Shown: piece by piece, positions 16,701 to 25,962 of the stretch | Numbering within the stretch: the stretch's first letter is position 1 | Layout of the letters: each line of letters begins with the position of its first letter | NCBI GenBank assembly: GCA_964653095.1 | Contig: CAZZEH010000014.1 | Location: 1-64,000, forward strand | From: JAMLHH01 sp964653095 | GTDB lineage: Bacteria; Bacteroidota; Bacteroidia; Chitinophagales; JADIYW01 | Reading direction: 5' to 3' | DNA length: 64,000 nt | Translations under genes and position numbers: made by a program | Notes under the pieces: model-generated | What the model was told of the DNA's origin: nothing | Database searches by the model: none | The model's input: the letters and a program-made list of their open reading frames with translations, nothing else

Positions 16701-19061
16701 TCAAAATCTGTATCCAATTGAAGCATAAAAGAGCCATTCCCGATCATTAGAGGCCCGAGTCAGATTAATTTTAACCGGACCAAGAGGAGTTTTGTAAGCC
16801 AACTCCGCTCCTCCTCCATACACCCATTTTAGAACTTTAAAATTATTAATGAATATTTTATCACTTCCGTATGCATCAGAATCTGTTTCATCCTGCAACA
16901 ATACAGAAAACCTCGGAGTTAAAAATAGATTTTTTATAATTTCAGATTGCAGTGCCAAAGAAACAGAAGCAAAATTAAAAGTGTGCGTAAATCCTTCCCG
17001 ATTGCCCCAAAAAGGAATGTAATTATTAAATCTCTCTTTCTCTCTCTGGTCTATTCCTCCAAATAAATAAGCGTCCTGTCTCGGATATTCAAAAGTTCTT
17101 CCTTTCAACCCATGAGTTATTAAAGTCAATCCTCCATCAAGACGATAGGTTAATGTTAAAAACTTTGCCAAAGGAATAAACTGTTCATATTTGACCTGTA
17201 ATTTTGTGTAGGGTGCAAACTTGGGCTTGGTCTGAATGTATTCCTCAATAAGCTCTTCGTCATTTTCATTTCTGTCAAACAATGTCATGCTCCCGCCACC
17301 ATAAGGTACAAATTTTAAAAATCCAAAAACATGTACACCTTTCACCGGAAAAGATTTATCGTGAAGTGTGTTTCTTTCGAGTAGTAAGAAAAAGTTCAAA
17401 TTATGGTAAGGCGATTTGACCAGCATTCTTGCCAGCGTTTCATACATAGTTCTGTCTTTTTTCTTCAAAAAAGACTTTCTGTTGAAATACTCTATTTGTG
17501 CACCCGCTGAAATCAAATTATTCTGTCCAATTGTCCAGTTTACAGCTACATTATTCGCAGCAAAAAAGTGGTTGTATGTGCCCAACGCACCATCCCGGGC
17601 ATAACTGATTTGGCGAATAAAACTAAAAAACTGCTCTGTACTAAACCACCAGCTGGATTTCCCGAAATAAACCTGATATCCGCTTCTCCATTTGGGATTG
17701 TCCGACACATCCAGACTCATGAGCGTCCGCGAAGTAAACTTCCCTAATTTTCTGTATGTGAAGTTCAGGGTTATTCCTGCTGATAATTCCGGATCATAAT
17801 GCAGTCCAAGTTTATAGTTAAATCTGTTGGCTCCTTCTGTTTTATATACTAAAGCAGATACACTGTCTGCATCCCGGTCAAAATAGTAATACACTCTGTC
17901 AAAAAACCGGGTACCGTATATCCTGTCCACCGCCCTGTTAATTTCATAATTGGTCGCATGATCAGAATCAACAAATTCAATTTTATTTTTAATTATAGAT
18001 TTAAATTCATTGTCAAAGACACCCGTTCTCACGTCATCTAATTTCAAAGAATGAATTTCTCCCCATTTCAAATACTCTTCAGTTAATTCAGGTAAATAAA
18101 GCTTTTGCTGTTCTGAAACCTGTACCAACAGCGGAATAAAATTTGAAACTATCTTTTCACCTATGTCCAAAATTTCCGATACTTTCGAAAAATCTGAACT
18201 TCCAAGATTCAAATACTTCAAGGATTCAGAAAAATCCATGAGTATATCACAGAGTTTTTTTTGCTCTTCATAATTATCCGCCGCACTAATATTAATCATC
18301 CGCTCAAAAATTTTGAACATAGAAGTCATTTCTTCACGGTTCATGCCCATGCTGCTGCAATTAGCTCCTATGATAAAGTCTGCCCCCATTGCTTTCACTT
18401 CGTCCACAGGAAAATTTTTGACTAAACCTCCATCTGCCAATAACATATTATCAATTTCAACCGGAGAAAAGATTGTCGGAATTGACATAGTTGTCCGAAG
18501 AGCAAGCGGAAGACTGCCCTCACTTAATTCAACAGACGCACCCGAGACCAAATCAGTCGCAAAACATTTGAAAGGAATTTTAAATTTTGAAAAATCCTGC
18601 AAATAAAAAAAGTCGGAAGTTAATCCATTTAAAAAATTTAATATATTCTGCCCTTCTATCACGCCTTTGGGTAAGCTGGGCTTAAAAGTATTTCCTTTAA
18701 ACTCCACTAAATATTTATCGTACTCACTCTTTTCCTCCATGTTGACCTTGTCCAAAGGAAGTTTATCTCTCAAAACAGTCGCCCAATCTACCGCTCTTGC
18801 AAGTGAATCTAATTGCTTGCCCGAATAGCCTATTGCATAAAGACCGCCAATTATGCCGCCCATACTGGTACCGGTCAGATAATCTATTTTAATATTCAGA
18901 GAATCAATAGCTTTAAGTAAAGGTATATAAACTAAACCTTTAGCACCTCCACCACTTAATGCCAAGCCAATCTTAGGTCGATAATCTGATGTATCTGAAG
19001 CAAGACTGTCTTGAAATGGCAATAGATAGAACGTCAGAAATATAAAAAGGATAAAACGCAT
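16701..19061 (-). CDS. Patatin-like phospholipase with C-terminal outer-membrane barrel
   Basis: The 786-residue protein has a signal peptide, a patatin domain, and a BamA-like surface-antigen barrel. In the patatin part the oxyanion loop GGGAKG is at residues 37-42, the nucleophile elbow GTSMG at 64-68 (Ser66), and the catalytic DGG at 210-212. A POTRA-like stretch (about 340-410, including AVDRIYGTRFFDRVYYYF) precedes beta strands that run to the terminal FYASIGYRF, typical of barrels ending in an aromatic residue. The layout resembles the type Vd autotransporter PlpD and the Bacteroidota RssA-like patatins. It probably hydrolyses phospholipid at the outer membrane. It may be co-transcribed with the repeat protein. 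Confidence 0.88.
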   Translation of the reverse strand: MRFILFIFLTFYLLPFQDSLASDTSDYRPKIGLALSGGGAKGLVYIPLLKAIDSLNIKIDYLTGTSMGGIIGGLYAIGYSGKQLDSLARAVDWATVLRDKLPLDKVNMEEKSEYDKYLVEFKGNTFKPSLPKGVIEGQNILNFLNGLTSDFFYLQDFSKFKIPFKCFATDLVSGASVELSEGSLPLALRTTMSIPTIFSPVEIDNMLLADGGLVKNFPVDEVKAMGADFIIGANCSSMGMNREEMTSMFKIFERMINISAADNYEEQKKLCDILMDFSESLKYLNLGSSDFSKVSEILDIGEKIVSNFIPLLVQVSEQQKLYLPELTEEYLKWGEIHSLKLDDVRTGVFDNEFKSIIKNKIEFVDSDHATNYEINRAVDRIYGTRFFDRVYYYFDRDADSVSALVYKTEGANRFNYKLGLHYDPELSAGITLNFTYRKLGKFTSRTLMSLDVSDNPKWRSGYQVYFGKSSWWFSTEQFFSFIRQISYARDGALGTYNHFFAANNVAVNWTIGQNNLISAGAQIEYFNRKSFLKKKDRTMYETLARMLVKSPYHNLNFFLLLERNTLHDKSFPVKGVHVFGFLKFVPYGGGSMTLFDRNENDEELIEEYIQTKPKFAPYTKLQVKYEQFIPLAKFLTLTYRLDGGLTLITHGLKGRTFEYPRQDAYLFGGIDQREKERFNNYIPFWGNREGFTHTFNFASVSLALQSEIIKNLFLTPRFSVLLQDETDSDAYGSDKIFINNFKVLKWVYGGGAELAYKTPLGPVKINLTRASNDREWLFYASIGYRF

Positions 19062-19111
19062 GATAGAAATAAAGCAAAGTCCTTGACAAAAAATAAAATC
19101 GAGATAGAAAG

Positions 19112-19119
19112 CAAAGTTA
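19112..19119 (-). promoter_or_regulatory. -7 promoter box of the patatin gene
   Basis: The minus strand reads TAACTTTG, an exact TAnnTTTG match, ending about 50 bases before the patatin ATG. No -33 TTG was found at the usual distance. Confidence 0.5.
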
Positions 19120-19243
19120 GATAATTACTCCAAATTTTATTGCTTCCTTACCCCACTAAGGTGTTCTTTCATACAACGAAAACTAATGCATAATCCGGGT
19201 TAAAGTTGGCTCATCCGTTACGGCATGGCTGATGTATAAGAAT

Positions 19244-19272
19244 AAAAAAAGGTCTGCATAAGTTAGCAGACC
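19244..19272 (-). terminator. Rho-independent terminator after the small lipoprotein gene
   Basis: On the minus strand a 7-bp stem GGTCTGC / GCAGACC with an 8-base loop is followed directly by seven T residues. It lies about 28 bases after the stop of the lipoprotein gene, isolating that gene from the patatin gene. Confidence 0.85.
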
Positions 19273-19299
19273 CTATATTATAACAGTTTGTATCTAAAA

Positions 19300-19872
19300 T
19301 TATGGTATCAAATCACAAAGTGCATGCAGAATACCTGTAATCACTGTAGTAAGTCCGGTACAAAGCACTCCGCCTACAATTGGAATTGTCGTAACACCTA
19401 CCGCTGTACAAAGAGCACCTCCACCCAATAGACTCGCTAATGAAACTACACCTTTACAAATTTTGGCTCCATCACTGTTTGCTTTGCCATGAATCGTCGC
19501 AAAATTTAGCTGCAATTCCGGATTCAAATCAAAAGCACCTTTAATAGTTGCTTCTAATTCTGTTGAACTCAACTTGGAGAATTCGTATTTAACTTCTAAC
19601 TTTTGAATGGACTCCAAAAATATATTTAATTCAGTAGTGATTCCGTCCTGATTGGCTTTCAATTTTGCCACAAAGGACTCTTCTGTAATATTTTCTAAGT
19701 CGAAGTTTTTTAGCAGAACTCCGGCAGAGTTCAACATTTTAGCAAAATCTTCATCTGCTGAAAGTTTCGATTCTAACGATTGTTGGATAATCGGTTGAAT
19801 TTCTTTCTGACAAGAGGTCGTAATAGCTACCGTAAAAAACAGCAGAAATACTGAATAAAATAGTTTTTTCAT
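19300..19872 (-). CDS. Small lipoprotein with hydrophobic, cysteine-containing C-terminus
   Basis: The 190-residue product has a lipoprotein signal peptide with Cys21 (AITTSCQKE). The middle (about 30-130) is a charged, probably helical region. The last 60 residues change character: an ICKG cysteine, then SLLGGGALCTAVGVTTIPIV and further glycine/threonine-rich hydrophobic sequence ending HALCDLIP, with four cysteines in total. This tail resembles a membrane-active or bacteriocin-like segment but no family is recognised. It is monocistronic with its own terminator. Function unknown. Confidence 0.6.
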   Translation of the reverse strand: MKKLFYSVFLLFFTVAITTSCQKEIQPIIQQSLESKLSADEDFAKMLNSAGVLLKNFDLENITEESFVAKLKANQDGITTELNIFLESIQKLEVKYEFSKLSSTELEATIKGAFDLNPELQLNFATIHGKANSDGAKICKGVVSLASLLGGGALCTAVGVTTIPIVGGVLCTGLTTVITGILHALCDLIP

Positions 19873-20019
19873 AAAGTTTTAGTTTTGTTAATTATTGATA
19901 AAATTATGATAAATACTTTACTAACAAAAACATTACGTAGCCTGCATGATTTATTAATGATTTCTTAATGACTCTGGTTATATCCTTTTCCTAAAAAAAG
20001 GATTCAAGTTTTCTCAGAC

Positions 20020-21330
20020 TCAGATATTTTTATGACTATTCAGAAGCCATAACTTAAAATCTTCAAAGCTCTTACTCATTGGAATGCTATTTTTTTCTGT
20101 ACCGAGCATTTTTTCGAGTCTTTCAGGAATTTCAATTTTTTTGTTAATCAGAGGTTCTACTACCTCTCCAAATTTCACCGGATGGGCTGTAGAGAGTACA
20201 ATGGCATTCGCCTTTTCATTTTTATTTTTTAAAAAGTCTTCCATCGCCAAATATCCGACTGCCGTATGCGGACAAATCAGATAGTTATACTTCTCATAAA
20301 CTCTTTGAATACACTGAGAAGTTTGCTCGTCTGAATAAGAATATCCTTTAATATCCTCTTTTATAAGTTCCCAGTCACCGTTGTACATATCCAAAATTCT
20401 CATAAAATTACTTGGATTTCCTACATCCATGGCATTTGAAATGGTGCTGACAGAAGCTCTTGGCTCAAATACGCCTGAAGACAAATACTGAGGAACCACA
20501 TCATTGGCATTTGTGGCGGCTATAATTTTATCAATCGGGAGTCCTAAAGCCTGAGCAAAAAGGCATGCCGTCAAATTACCAAAGTTCCCGCTCGGAATAG
20601 AAAAATAAAGTGGCAGATTCTTGTTTTCCAATTGCTTATATGCCCAGATATAATAAAAAGATTGAGGTATAAGTCTGGCTATATTTATCGAATTCGCAGA
20701 CGAAAGAACCATTTTTCTGTTAAGCTCTTCATCCAAAAATGCTGTTTTAACCAATCGCTGGCAATCATCAAAAGTGCCGTCCACTTCTATCGCGGTAATA
20801 TTGGCCCCCAAAGTAGTAAACTGTTTTTCCTGTATTTCACTCACTTTACCTTTGGGATAAAGAATTGTAACTTTAATCCTATCTACATTAAGAAATCCAT
20901 GCGCAACTGCACTGCCGGTATCTCCTGAAGTGGCGACCAGTATATTAACATCTTCATCAGAATCTTTTAAAAAATATCCCATGAGCCTTCCCATAAAGCG
21001 GGCTCCAAAGTCTTTAAATGCCAATGTCGGACCCTGAAAAAGTTCAAGAATATCAATCTCTCCCAAACGAATCAAAGGAGCATCGAAATTAAATGCATCG
21101 TTTACAATTTTTTCAACATCCTGAGTCTGAATATAATCCCCCACAATATGTTGAGTAATGTGCTGAGCCATTTCATTAAAACTCATATCCGGCAGTTTTT
21201 TGTAGAACGACTCCGGCAAATGAAACATTTCATAAGGCATATACAATCCATTGTCAGGAGGCAAGCCTTTCAATACCGCTTCTCTTAACTCCACATCCGG
21301 CGATACTCTTTTGGTACTGTATAATTTCAT
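20020..21330 (-). CDS. thrC: Threonine synthase
   Basis: The 436-residue pyridoxal-phosphate enzyme converts O-phosphohomoserine to threonine. The Schiff-base lysine is in LAFKDFGARF (Lys106), and the phosphate loop and core segments LVATSGDTGSAVAHGFL near 150-166 and FYFSIPSGNFGN-like sequence near 243-253 (read as FSIPSGNFGNL) are typical of the long, E. coli-type ThrC. The protein starts MKLYSTKRVSPDV as in homologues. It stands alone; thrA and thrB are not in the window. Confidence 0.93.
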   Translation of the reverse strand: MKLYSTKRVSPDVELREAVLKGLPPDNGLYMPYEMFHLPESFYKKLPDMSFNEMAQHITQHIVGDYIQTQDVEKIVNDAFNFDAPLIRLGEIDILELFQGPTLAFKDFGARFMGRLMGYFLKDSDEDVNILVATSGDTGSAVAHGFLNVDRIKVTILYPKGKVSEIQEKQFTTLGANITAIEVDGTFDDCQRLVKTAFLDEELNRKMVLSSANSINIARLIPQSFYYIWAYKQLENKNLPLYFSIPSGNFGNLTACLFAQALGLPIDKIIAATNANDVVPQYLSSGVFEPRASVSTISNAMDVGNPSNFMRILDMYNGDWELIKEDIKGYSYSDEQTSQCIQRVYEKYNYLICPHTAVGYLAMEDFLKNKNEKANAIVLSTAHPVKFGEVVEPLINKKIEIPERLEKMLGTEKNSIPMSKSFEDFKLWLLNSHKNI

Positions 21331-21459
21331 AAGCTAAATGCAATTTCGTCTATCACAAAAATGATAAGATTTTTTGTAATGATTACAATTTCATAAAAAA
21401 TCTTCGTTAAGTCTTCACCTGACTTGCATGGTTGTTGATAAGTGTAATGTTTTAAATAT

Positions 21460-21467
21460 TAATTTTG
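21460..21467 (+). promoter_or_regulatory. -7 promoter box of the DUF5686 gene
   Basis: TAATTTTG matches TAnnTTTG exactly. A TTG at 21435-21437 lies 22 bases upstream, slightly more than the usual -33 spacing. The TTG that would start the longest open frame (21465-21467) is part of this box, which is why the GTG at 21477 is preferred as start codon. Confidence 0.6.
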
Positions 21468-21476
21468 GTTTTTAAA

Positions 21477-23978
21477 GTGAGTCGCCCGTTTTTTATCATA
21501 TCTGTCAGAATTCTATCCGCCTGGATTTTGCTTCTATCCCCTTTCTATCTTTCTGCACAAAAAATTGAGCTGAGAGGCACTGTGATAGACAAAGACATGC
21601 GGGAGACCCTGCCTTTTTGCAATATATACATCCCTCAAATAAAAGAAGGGTTGGTAGCGGATGAAAACGGAGAGTTTTATGTAAAAATTCCAAAAAGAGT
21701 GGATAGTCTCGTATTTTCATATTTAGGGTTCCAGCCTTTCACACTCTATTTACCTGTCGAGAATCCTGAAGAGCTCCTCATAGAAATGGAAGAAGCGTCC
21801 AGTGAGTTGGAACAAATCGTAGTTTATGCTCCCAAAAAGAGAAAAAAAGATAAGCCGGCATGGAGAATTTATAATAAAGTAGTAGAAAACAAGTCGAAGA
21901 ACAGACCTACAGCGCATGATTTTTTGCAATATGAAGAATATTTAAAAACAGTATTGTCTTTTTACAATTTCAGCCCCAAACTTCTAAATCGGAAAATTAT
22001 CCAGCCTTTTAAGTTTGTATTGGAAAACTACGATACTACAACGGACGGCAGGCGCTATGTCCCGCTAATCCTGAAAGAAGATATCTATCAGTACTACTAT
22101 CAGAAAAAGCCCAAGAAAGAGAGAAAAATTACTGTGGCTCAAAAAGTTTCAGGAATAGAGCAGGCTCAGATTTCCAGCCTACTGGATATAGCCGTAGATG
22201 AAATGGACGTGTATTCCAATGAGCTTTTGATCAGCGGAAAAAGCTTTATGCTGCCGTTTGCCGAAGGAGCCTGGTTTAAATATCGTTTTTACATCATTGA
22301 CAGTGTACAAAATGAACAATCAGAATGGATTTATCACCTTGGTTTCTCTCCTTCTATAAAAGGAGAACTCGCTTTTTTGGGTGAAGCATGGATTCACGCT
22401 CCTACGTATGCAATACAAAAAATCATTTTGAAATTAGATAAAGATGCCAACATTAACTGGGTAAATGATTTCAGTGCCGAGCAGGAGTTTACACTTCTGA
22501 AGGAAAAACACTGGATGCTTTCCAAAGACAAAAGAACGACAGGGATTGCGGTTACACAAAGAAAAAAGAGCAAAATGGCTCATGTCGAACAAGTCAGGTC
22601 TTATAAGAATTATGTTATTGGCGAGCCTATACCCGACAGTATATTTGCAGACGACAGAATGTATGCAGCAAATTATAAAAAACGATCTCACGACTATTGG
22701 ACAGAAAATCGACACGACAGCCTGCCCAACTCCCAAAACAACGTTTATCATCTTATAGATTCACTCAAAACCACAAAAGCTTACCACAGATATATGAATT
22801 TCGGCAGGACTATGGCTACAGGCTATTATAAAGCCGGCCCTGTGGATATAGGAAACTTGTGGTATGCTGTGAGTAAAAACCCGATTGAAGGATTAAGGCT
22901 CAGACTGACTATAAGAAGTAACAGATCCATGAGTCAAAAATTCTATTACAAAGTTTATGGGGCTTACGGATTAGAGGATAAAAAAATCAAATACGGAGCC
23001 GAGCTCAGGTATAAATTTCCGCACAGAAACTTCCTCTTTAATGAACTCGGAGTCAGATACACAGATGATTATCAAAGATTTTCTCTTGACAGTAAAGTTT
23101 CAAATGATCATGATTATTTGCTTAATACGCTACTGAGAAAAGGCGGTTATCGGGATTTGGTGTATGTCAAAAACTTCGGACTGTACAATAAAAAAGAATG
23201 GAACGCTATTTTCACCACTGACATTAGCCTTAATTACAAGAAATACAAAACTCTTCCCGGACTCATTGAGTTTACCACTACCAATCCTGAAGGCGAAAAA
23301 CAGTTAGTAGATAATTTTCAAATGCTTCATCCCGAATTCAAACTGGAGATTACTCCGGGAGCCAGTTTTATCAGAACAGAGGATAGAAGAATCTTTATTA
23401 AAGGAAAGTTGCCAAGATTTACCCTGAATTATACTTTCAGCAAAAAAGGGTTCTTAGGAAACGATTTTAACTTTCAGAGTTTAGGTTTATCCGTTGACCA
23501 TATCCTGCCGAGCCCAATAGGTAAGACCAAATATCTGTTTAGTGCAAGTAAGCTCTTTGGTGAGATACCTTATCCGTTATTGACCATTCATCAGGGGAAT
23601 GAAAACTTCCTTTTCCAGTATTTCAAATTCTCCAACATGCTTGAAGGAGAATTTGCAGCAGATCAGCAGGTTTCTCTTTTATTAGAACACAATTTTGAAG
23701 GCTTAATCTTAAATAAGATACCTTTAATCAAAAAGATGAGACTCCGTGAAGTATTTATGTTTAAAATGGCTTATTCTTCTTTAGATAAAAACAAGACTGC
23801 CTTTTTGGATATGCCGGAAGGACTGAAAGGGCTCAACGGGTTTTATTCCGAAATAGGATTTGGAATACATAATATTTTAAAAATGTTTCAGGTACAGTTT
23901 AGCTGGAGACTGACCCAGAGAGATTATCCGGACGCACACAATTTTGCAGTAAAATTTTGGATTTCTCCTGATTTTTAA
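21477..23978 (+). CDS. DUF5686 outer-membrane protein with carboxypeptidase-like regulatory domain
   Basis: The protein of about 833 residues has a signal peptide ending near SPFYLSAQ, then a CarboxypepD_reg-like beta-sandwich (about 30-110, IELRGTVIDKDMRETLPFCN, VDSLVFSYLGF), then a long DUF5686 region rich in amphipathic strands (for example IKYGAELRYKFPHRNFL, NFAVKFWISPDF at the end) that probably forms an outer-membrane barrel. This architecture is very common in Bacteroidota and its role is unknown; the N-terminal domain resembles the plug-side domain of TonB-linked proteins. The start was chosen as GTG because the upstream TTG lies inside the promoter. Confidence 0.82.
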   Translation: MSRPFFIISVRILSAWILLLSPFYLSAQKIELRGTVIDKDMRETLPFCNIYIPQIKEGLVADENGEFYVKIPKRVDSLVFSYLGFQPFTLYLPVENPEELLIEMEEASSELEQIVVYAPKKRKKDKPAWRIYNKVVENKSKNRPTAHDFLQYEEYLKTVLSFYNFSPKLLNRKIIQPFKFVLENYDTTTDGRRYVPLILKEDIYQYYYQKKPKKERKITVAQKVSGIEQAQISSLLDIAVDEMDVYSNELLISGKSFMLPFAEGAWFKYRFYIIDSVQNEQSEWIYHLGFSPSIKGELAFLGEAWIHAPTYAIQKIILKLDKDANINWVNDFSAEQEFTLLKEKHWMLSKDKRTTGIAVTQRKKSKMAHVEQVRSYKNYVIGEPIPDSIFADDRMYAANYKKRSHDYWTENRHDSLPNSQNNVYHLIDSLKTTKAYHRYMNFGRTMATGYYKAGPVDIGNLWYAVSKNPIEGLRLRLTIRSNRSMSQKFYYKVYGAYGLEDKKIKYGAELRYKFPHRNFLFNELGVRYTDDYQRFSLDSKVSNDHDYLLNTLLRKGGYRDLVYVKNFGLYNKKEWNAIFTTDISLNYKKYKTLPGLIEFTTTNPEGEKQLVDNFQMLHPEFKLEITPGASFIRTEDRRIFIKGKLPRFTLNYTFSKKGFLGNDFNFQSLGLSVDHILPSPIGKTKYLFSASKLFGEIPYPLLTIHQGNENFLFQYFKFSNMLEGEFAADQQVSLLLEHNFEGLILNKIPLIKKMRLREVFMFKMAYSSLDKNKTAFLDMPEGLKGLNGFYSEIGFGIHNILKMFQVQFSWRLTQRDYPDAHNFAVKFWISPDF

Positions 23979-23982
23979 TTCC

Positions 23983-25950
23983 CTAATCTGAAAATCTCAT
24001 ACGCTGTATCCTGATAGCATTGAAAATAGCCATCAGCGCCACGCCTACATCGGCAAAAACAGCCTCCCACATGGTAGCAAGTCCTCCCGCTCCGAGTATC
24101 AGAACCAGAGCTTTAACTCCAAAAGCCAAAGAGATATTTTGCCAGACTATCATTCGGGTCTTTTTCCCAATCTTAATTGCCATTGGGACTTTGGAAGGCA
24201 TATCATCCTGAATGACCACGTCCGCCGCTTCAATCGTCGCATCACTGCCCAAACCGCCCATCGCTATTCCTACATCACTTATGGCCAGTACCGGCGCATC
24301 ATTAATCCCATCTCCGACAAATGCAACTGTTTCACCGGCTTGTTTAATCTCTTCTAATTTGTGAACCTTATCTTCAGGCAGCAGTCCGCCGTACGCATGT
24401 GCTATACCCAGTTCTCTCGCCGTGATATCAACCACATTGGGCTTATCTCCACTCAGCATAGTGAGATTTACTCCAATCTTTTTTAATTCCTCCACCGCAT
24501 AAAAAGCATCTTCCCGGATGCGGTCTGCTATCGTAATATACCCGACAAACTTTCCGCCTTCCGCCATGGCAACAGTTGTATAATCAATTTCATCAGGATT
24601 GACATCATACGGAATTTTATATTTATCCAGCAGCTTAAAATTTCCTGCCAAAAATTCTTTCCCCTCAATCCAAGCATACAATCCGTGTCCGGGAATTTCC
24701 TTCAGTTGTTCCAAGAGTTGAGCCGAATCAGGTGTACCCACATATTCATGAATAGCTGTTGCAATCGGATGAGAAGAATGGCTTTCAATCAGATTCACTT
24801 TTTTAAGTATCGTATCGCGGTCAAAGTCATCTTTGATTACTACTTCTTTCACCGCAAATATTCCTTCTGTCATCGTGCCTGTTTTATCGGCTGCCACATG
24901 CTGAATCTTAGCTAAAACATCTAAGTAATTACTGCCTTTAAACAATATACCATTTCGGCTGCCGGCTCCAATCCCGCCAAAATAACCGAGAGGAATAGAT
25001 ATCACCAAAGCGCAGGGACAGGAAATAACTAAAAATATCAATGCCCTGTACAGCCAGTCTGTAAACACATAATTTTCTGTAAATAACCAAGGCAGGAAAC
25101 AAATTGCTACCGCCAAATAAACTACTATGGGCGTGTAAACTTTTGCAAACTTACTTATAAAGAGTTCTGTCGGTGCTTTCCTTGACGTGGCTTCCTGCAC
25201 CATTTCAAGTATTCTGCTGAGTTTGCTGTCGGAATATTTTGTTGTAACCTGAACCTGAGCGATTGTCTGCTGGTTAATCATCCCTGCAAGTACCGCCTCA
25301 CCTTTATACTTTGTGTCAGGCTTACTTTCGCCTGTAAGAGCAGAGGTATTAAAAGTTGCAGAATCCGAAATAAGAATTCCGTCCAATGCCAGCTTATCTC
25401 CCGGTTTTAATTGGATGACCGAATCTACTGCTGCATCTTTGGCTTTAATAACTTCGACCTTCCCTTCTTTCAATACAAAAACTTCATCAGGACGATTATC
25501 CAACAGATTTTCAATATTGTTACTGGCCCGGGTAACTGCCAAAGACTGAAAGATATCACCGACCGTATAAAACAGCATAACCGCAACCGCTTCAGGATAT
25601 ACACCTATCGCGAAAGCTCCGCCTGTAGCAATAGTCATTAAAAAGAACTCAGAATACACATCTCCCTGCCGAATACTGTGAAAAGCATCTTTTATGACAG
25701 GGCCTCCGACAGGGATATAAGCCGCGAGATACCATAAAATTCTCAACCAACCCTTAAACCATTCAGGAAACAGCAAATGATCAAAAGCAATTGCAATCAA
25801 CAAAAGAATAAGAGAAAAAACAGCCGGCGCAAAAATTCTCCATACCCCATCCTCAACAGACAGATGGTGGCTATGTCCGTGATGCTCATGCGTATGCACC
25901 TCAACCTTCCCGTCCATTTTATTTTCCGAAGAACAGCACTGTTTTTGCAT
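23983..25950 (-). CDS. Heavy-metal translocating P1B-type ATPase (Zn/Cd/Pb type)
   Basis: The 655-residue pump has the metal-binding transmembrane motif CPC at residues 311-313, the phosphorylation motif DKTGT with Asp355, the HP motif at 394-395 and the hinge GDGINDAP. In place of an N-terminal HMA domain it has Cys-Cys at 5-6 and a histidine-rich run HTHEHHGHSHH near 19-29, which probably binds zinc or a similar ion. CPC with this head suggests Zn, Cd or Pb export rather than copper, but copper cannot be excluded. It lies 12 bases downstream of a histidine-containing permease gene, likely in one operon. Confidence 0.9.
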   Translation of the reverse strand: MQKQCCSSENKMDGKVEVHTHEHHGHSHHLSVEDGVWRIFAPAVFSLILLLIAIAFDHLLFPEWFKGWLRILWYLAAYIPVGGPVIKDAFHSIRQGDVYSEFFLMTIATGGAFAIGVYPEAVAVMLFYTVGDIFQSLAVTRASNNIENLLDNRPDEVFVLKEGKVEVIKAKDAAVDSVIQLKPGDKLALDGILISDSATFNTSALTGESKPDTKYKGEAVLAGMINQQTIAQVQVTTKYSDSKLSRILEMVQEATSRKAPTELFISKFAKVYTPIVVYLAVAICFLPWLFTENYVFTDWLYRALIFLVISCPCALVISIPLGYFGGIGAGSRNGILFKGSNYLDVLAKIQHVAADKTGTMTEGIFAVKEVVIKDDFDRDTILKKVNLIESHSSHPIATAIHEYVGTPDSAQLLEQLKEIPGHGLYAWIEGKEFLAGNFKLLDKYKIPYDVNPDEIDYTTVAMAEGGKFVGYITIADRIREDAFYAVEELKKIGVNLTMLSGDKPNVVDITARELGIAHAYGGLLPEDKVHKLEEIKQAGETVAFVGDGINDAPVLAISDVGIAMGGLGSDATIEAADVVIQDDMPSKVPMAIKIGKKTRMIVWQNISLAFGVKALVLILGAGGLATMWEAVFADVGVALMAIFNAIRIQRMRFSD

Positions 25951-25962
25951 CCTTACCTGAGT

